13,366 bases of DNA from CACPJA01 sp964629335 (GTDB lineage Bacteria; Pseudomonadota; Gammaproteobacteria; Steroidobacterales; UBA11654). The stretch's first letter is position 1; every line of letters begins with the position of its first letter. The translations under genes and the position numbers were made by a program. Of this stretch, positions 12,081 through 13,366 are shown in pieces. Below the pieces are notes generated by a model. The model saw only the letters and a program-made list of their open reading frames with translations. It was not told where the DNA came from and searched no databases. The stretch covers positions 1 through 13,366 of the forward strand of contig CAZVRH010000040.1 in NCBI GenBank assembly GCA_964629335.1, read 5' to 3'.

Positions 12081-13366
12081 ATGTGTGGAAATAATAAGAC
12101 ATCCCTTATGGAAGGTTTATCAGTAAAAATCATGGTCAATCTATCGATACCAACTCCTAGACCTGATGTTGGTGGCATTCCATACTCTAAAGCTTCTATA
12201 TAATCCTCATCATAAACCATAGCTTCATCGTCACCACTGTCTCTTTCCTTTACTTGACTCTTAAAACGCTCTGACTGATCATCGGGGTCATTTAATTCAT
12301 GGAATCCATTTGCTAACTCTCTTCCGGCAATAAAGAATTCAAATCGATCAACCAACCAAGGATCGTCATCATTGGCTCTTGATAATGGAGAAACATCTTT
12401 TGGATAGCCAGTGATAAAGGTTGGCTCCATTAAATTATCTTCAACAGTTTTCTCAAATATTTCGAACAGTAATTTTCCCGCCAATGCATTTTTGCTGGTT
12501 TTAATCTTAAGTTTTTTACAAATATCTAATAGGTAGTCATGATCTCTTAATTTATCTGAGTCGATTTCAGGATTGAATTGCTGAACAGATTCTTCCAGTG
12601 TGATCCGCTTAAAGGGTCCAGATAAATCATATTCTTTATCCTGATAAGTAATTTTCGTCGAACCAAATAAATCCTTGGAGATCTCGATGATCATTTCTTC
12701 CACCAAGGTCATGATGTCCTCATAAGATGCAAACGCTAAATATAATTCAAGCATTGTAAACTCAGGATTATGCTGGGTAGATACTCCCTCATTCCTGAAT
12801 GATCGATTAATCTCATAAACTCTATGCATACCTCCTACGACTAAGCGTTTTAAATAAAGCTCAGGTGCAATCCGGAGATAAAAATCCTTATCAAGCGTGT
12901 TGTGATGAGTTTTAAAGGGTCGAGCAATCGCTCCCCCAGGGATAGGCTGCATCATAGGTGTTTCAACTTCAAGAATATCTTGTTGATTGAGATACCTTCT
13001 TATGGTGGTAATAATTTTTGATCGATTCTCAAAAACAGCCCTGCTCTCATCAGACATAATAAGATCAAGATATCTCTTGCGATACCTGGTTTCAGTATCT
13101 GTAAGACCATGAAATTTTTCTGGCAGAGGTCTTAATGATTTAGTGAGTAGCTCAACTTCTTTAACATTGATAGTCAACTCATCAGTCTTGGTCTTAAATA
13201 AAGTTCCTTTAACCCATAAAATATCGCCAATATCATACGTTTTAAACTGCTCATAGAGTTCCTGAGGTATCTCTTTTGAATTTAGAAAAATTTGAATAGA
13301 GTCGGTTCCGTCTTTAATTTTAGAAAAACTAGATTTACCCATGATCCGCTTAGCCATCATTCTTCC
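12068..13366 (-). CDS. lysS: Lysyl-tRNA synthetase, class II (N-terminus beyond the window)
   Basis: Charges tRNA-Lys with lysine. The frame is open to the right edge: two further codons (Gly-Arg) precede the first Met, and GRMMAKRIMGKSSF aligns with AGRMMTRRIMGKASF of E. coli LysS. About 70 N-terminal residues are therefore missing, and the ATG at 13358-13360 is internal. The visible part holds the rest of the OB-fold anticodon-binding domain (WVKGTLFKTKTDELTI) and the linker LRPLPEKFHGL. The class II core follows: motif 1 with LEVETPMMQ, motif 2 FRNEGVSTQHNPEFTMLE, and motif 3 GLGVGIDRLTMIFTDKPSIRD, ending in LLFPHMRNK. IAPELYLKRL and GRELANGFHELND are lysine-pocket signatures. The class II type argues against a typical alphaproteobacterium, many of which use a class I enzyme. 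The gene converges on ygfZ. Confidence 0.97.
   Translation of the reverse strand, partial: GRMMAKRIMGKSSFSKIKDGTDSIQIFLNSKEIPQELYEQFKTYDIGDILWVKGTLFKTKTDELTINVKEVELLTKSLRPLPEKFHGLTDTETRYRKRYLDLIMSDESRAVFENRSKIITTIRRYLNQQDILEVETPMMQPIPGGAIARPFKTHHNTLDKDFYLRIAPELYLKRLVVGGMHRVYEINRSFRNEGVSTQHNPEFTMLELYLAFASYEDIMTLVEEMIIEISKDLFGSTKITYQDKEYDLSGPFKRITLEESVQQFNPEIDSDKLRDHDYLLDICKKLKIKTSKNALAGKLLFEIFEKTVEDNLMEPTFITGYPKDVSPLSRANDDDPWLVDRFEFFIAGRELANGFHELNDPDDQSERFKSQVKERDSGDDEAMVYDEDYIEALEYGMPPTSGLGVGIDRLTMIFTDKPSIRDVLLFPHMRNK

Noticed and set aside
12055..12090. Rho-independent terminator between ygfZ and lysS
   Set aside because: The only dyad has five base pairs and no T-tract follows on either strand.
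13358..13360. ATG as the true start of lysS
   Set aside because: Alignment with E. coli LysS continues through the two codons upstream of it to the window edge, so the gene extends beyond.
1..13366. tRNA, rRNA, riboswitch, CRISPR, prophage or insertion sequence
   Set aside because: No gene-free stretch is longer than about 100 bases. I saw no cloverleaf, repeat-spacer pattern, transposase or terminal inverted repeats when reading both strands.

Overview
This is an AT-rich, tightly packed bacterial chromosome segment with housekeeping content. The organism is most likely a gammaproteobacterium. It carries a class II lysyl-tRNA synthetase, the lepA-lepB-rnc-era-recO order, a RecO without zinc cysteines, SdhE and YgfZ. 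Very short intergenic gaps, many start/stop overlaps and the AT bias suggest a streamlined, possibly aquatic, free-living lineage; that lifestyle reading is inference. I see no rRNA, tRNA, CRISPR array, insertion sequence, phage gene or attachment site. No stretch longer than about 100 bases lacks a gene.

Left end (1-2360): a small nitrogen-catabolism group. The C-terminal end of an arginine-deiminase/CtlX-like hydrolase runs rightward. It converges on a leftward two-gene unit, in which a guanidinobutyrase/agmatinase-type ureohydrolase is followed after 9 bases by a PLP-dependent diaminopropionate ammonia-lyase. Together they could strip nitrogen from guanidino and diamino acids.

Middle (2424-7529): a 72-residue Smr-domain protein starting at TTG runs rightward and converges, with overlapping stop codons, on the leftward conserved block lepA-lepB-rnc-era-recO. 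That block makes elongation factor 4, signal peptidase I, RNase III, the Era GTPase and the RecO repair protein.

Right-middle (7526-11147): the complete succinate dehydrogenase operon sdhC-sdhD-sdhA-sdhB runs leftward, followed directly by sdhE, the factor that promotes flavinylation of SdhA. sdhE overlaps both sdhB and lepA, so respiration and translation genes may share one long transcript. The Sdh subunits look like the alphaproteobacterial/mitochondrial type rather than the E. coli type.

Right end (11148-13366): a 94-base divergent region separates sdhC from ygfZ, a folate-binding Fe-S maintenance protein. It holds two candidate -10 elements on opposite strands that overlap each other. 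ygfZ converges on lysS, whose N-terminal part lies beyond the window.

The clearest themes are an Fe-S/SDH maturation neighbourhood (ygfZ, sdhCDAB, sdhE) and the compact guanidino/diaminopropionate group. I found no convincing defence system, novel mobile element or other undescribed machine. The findings are hypotheses of moderate interest.
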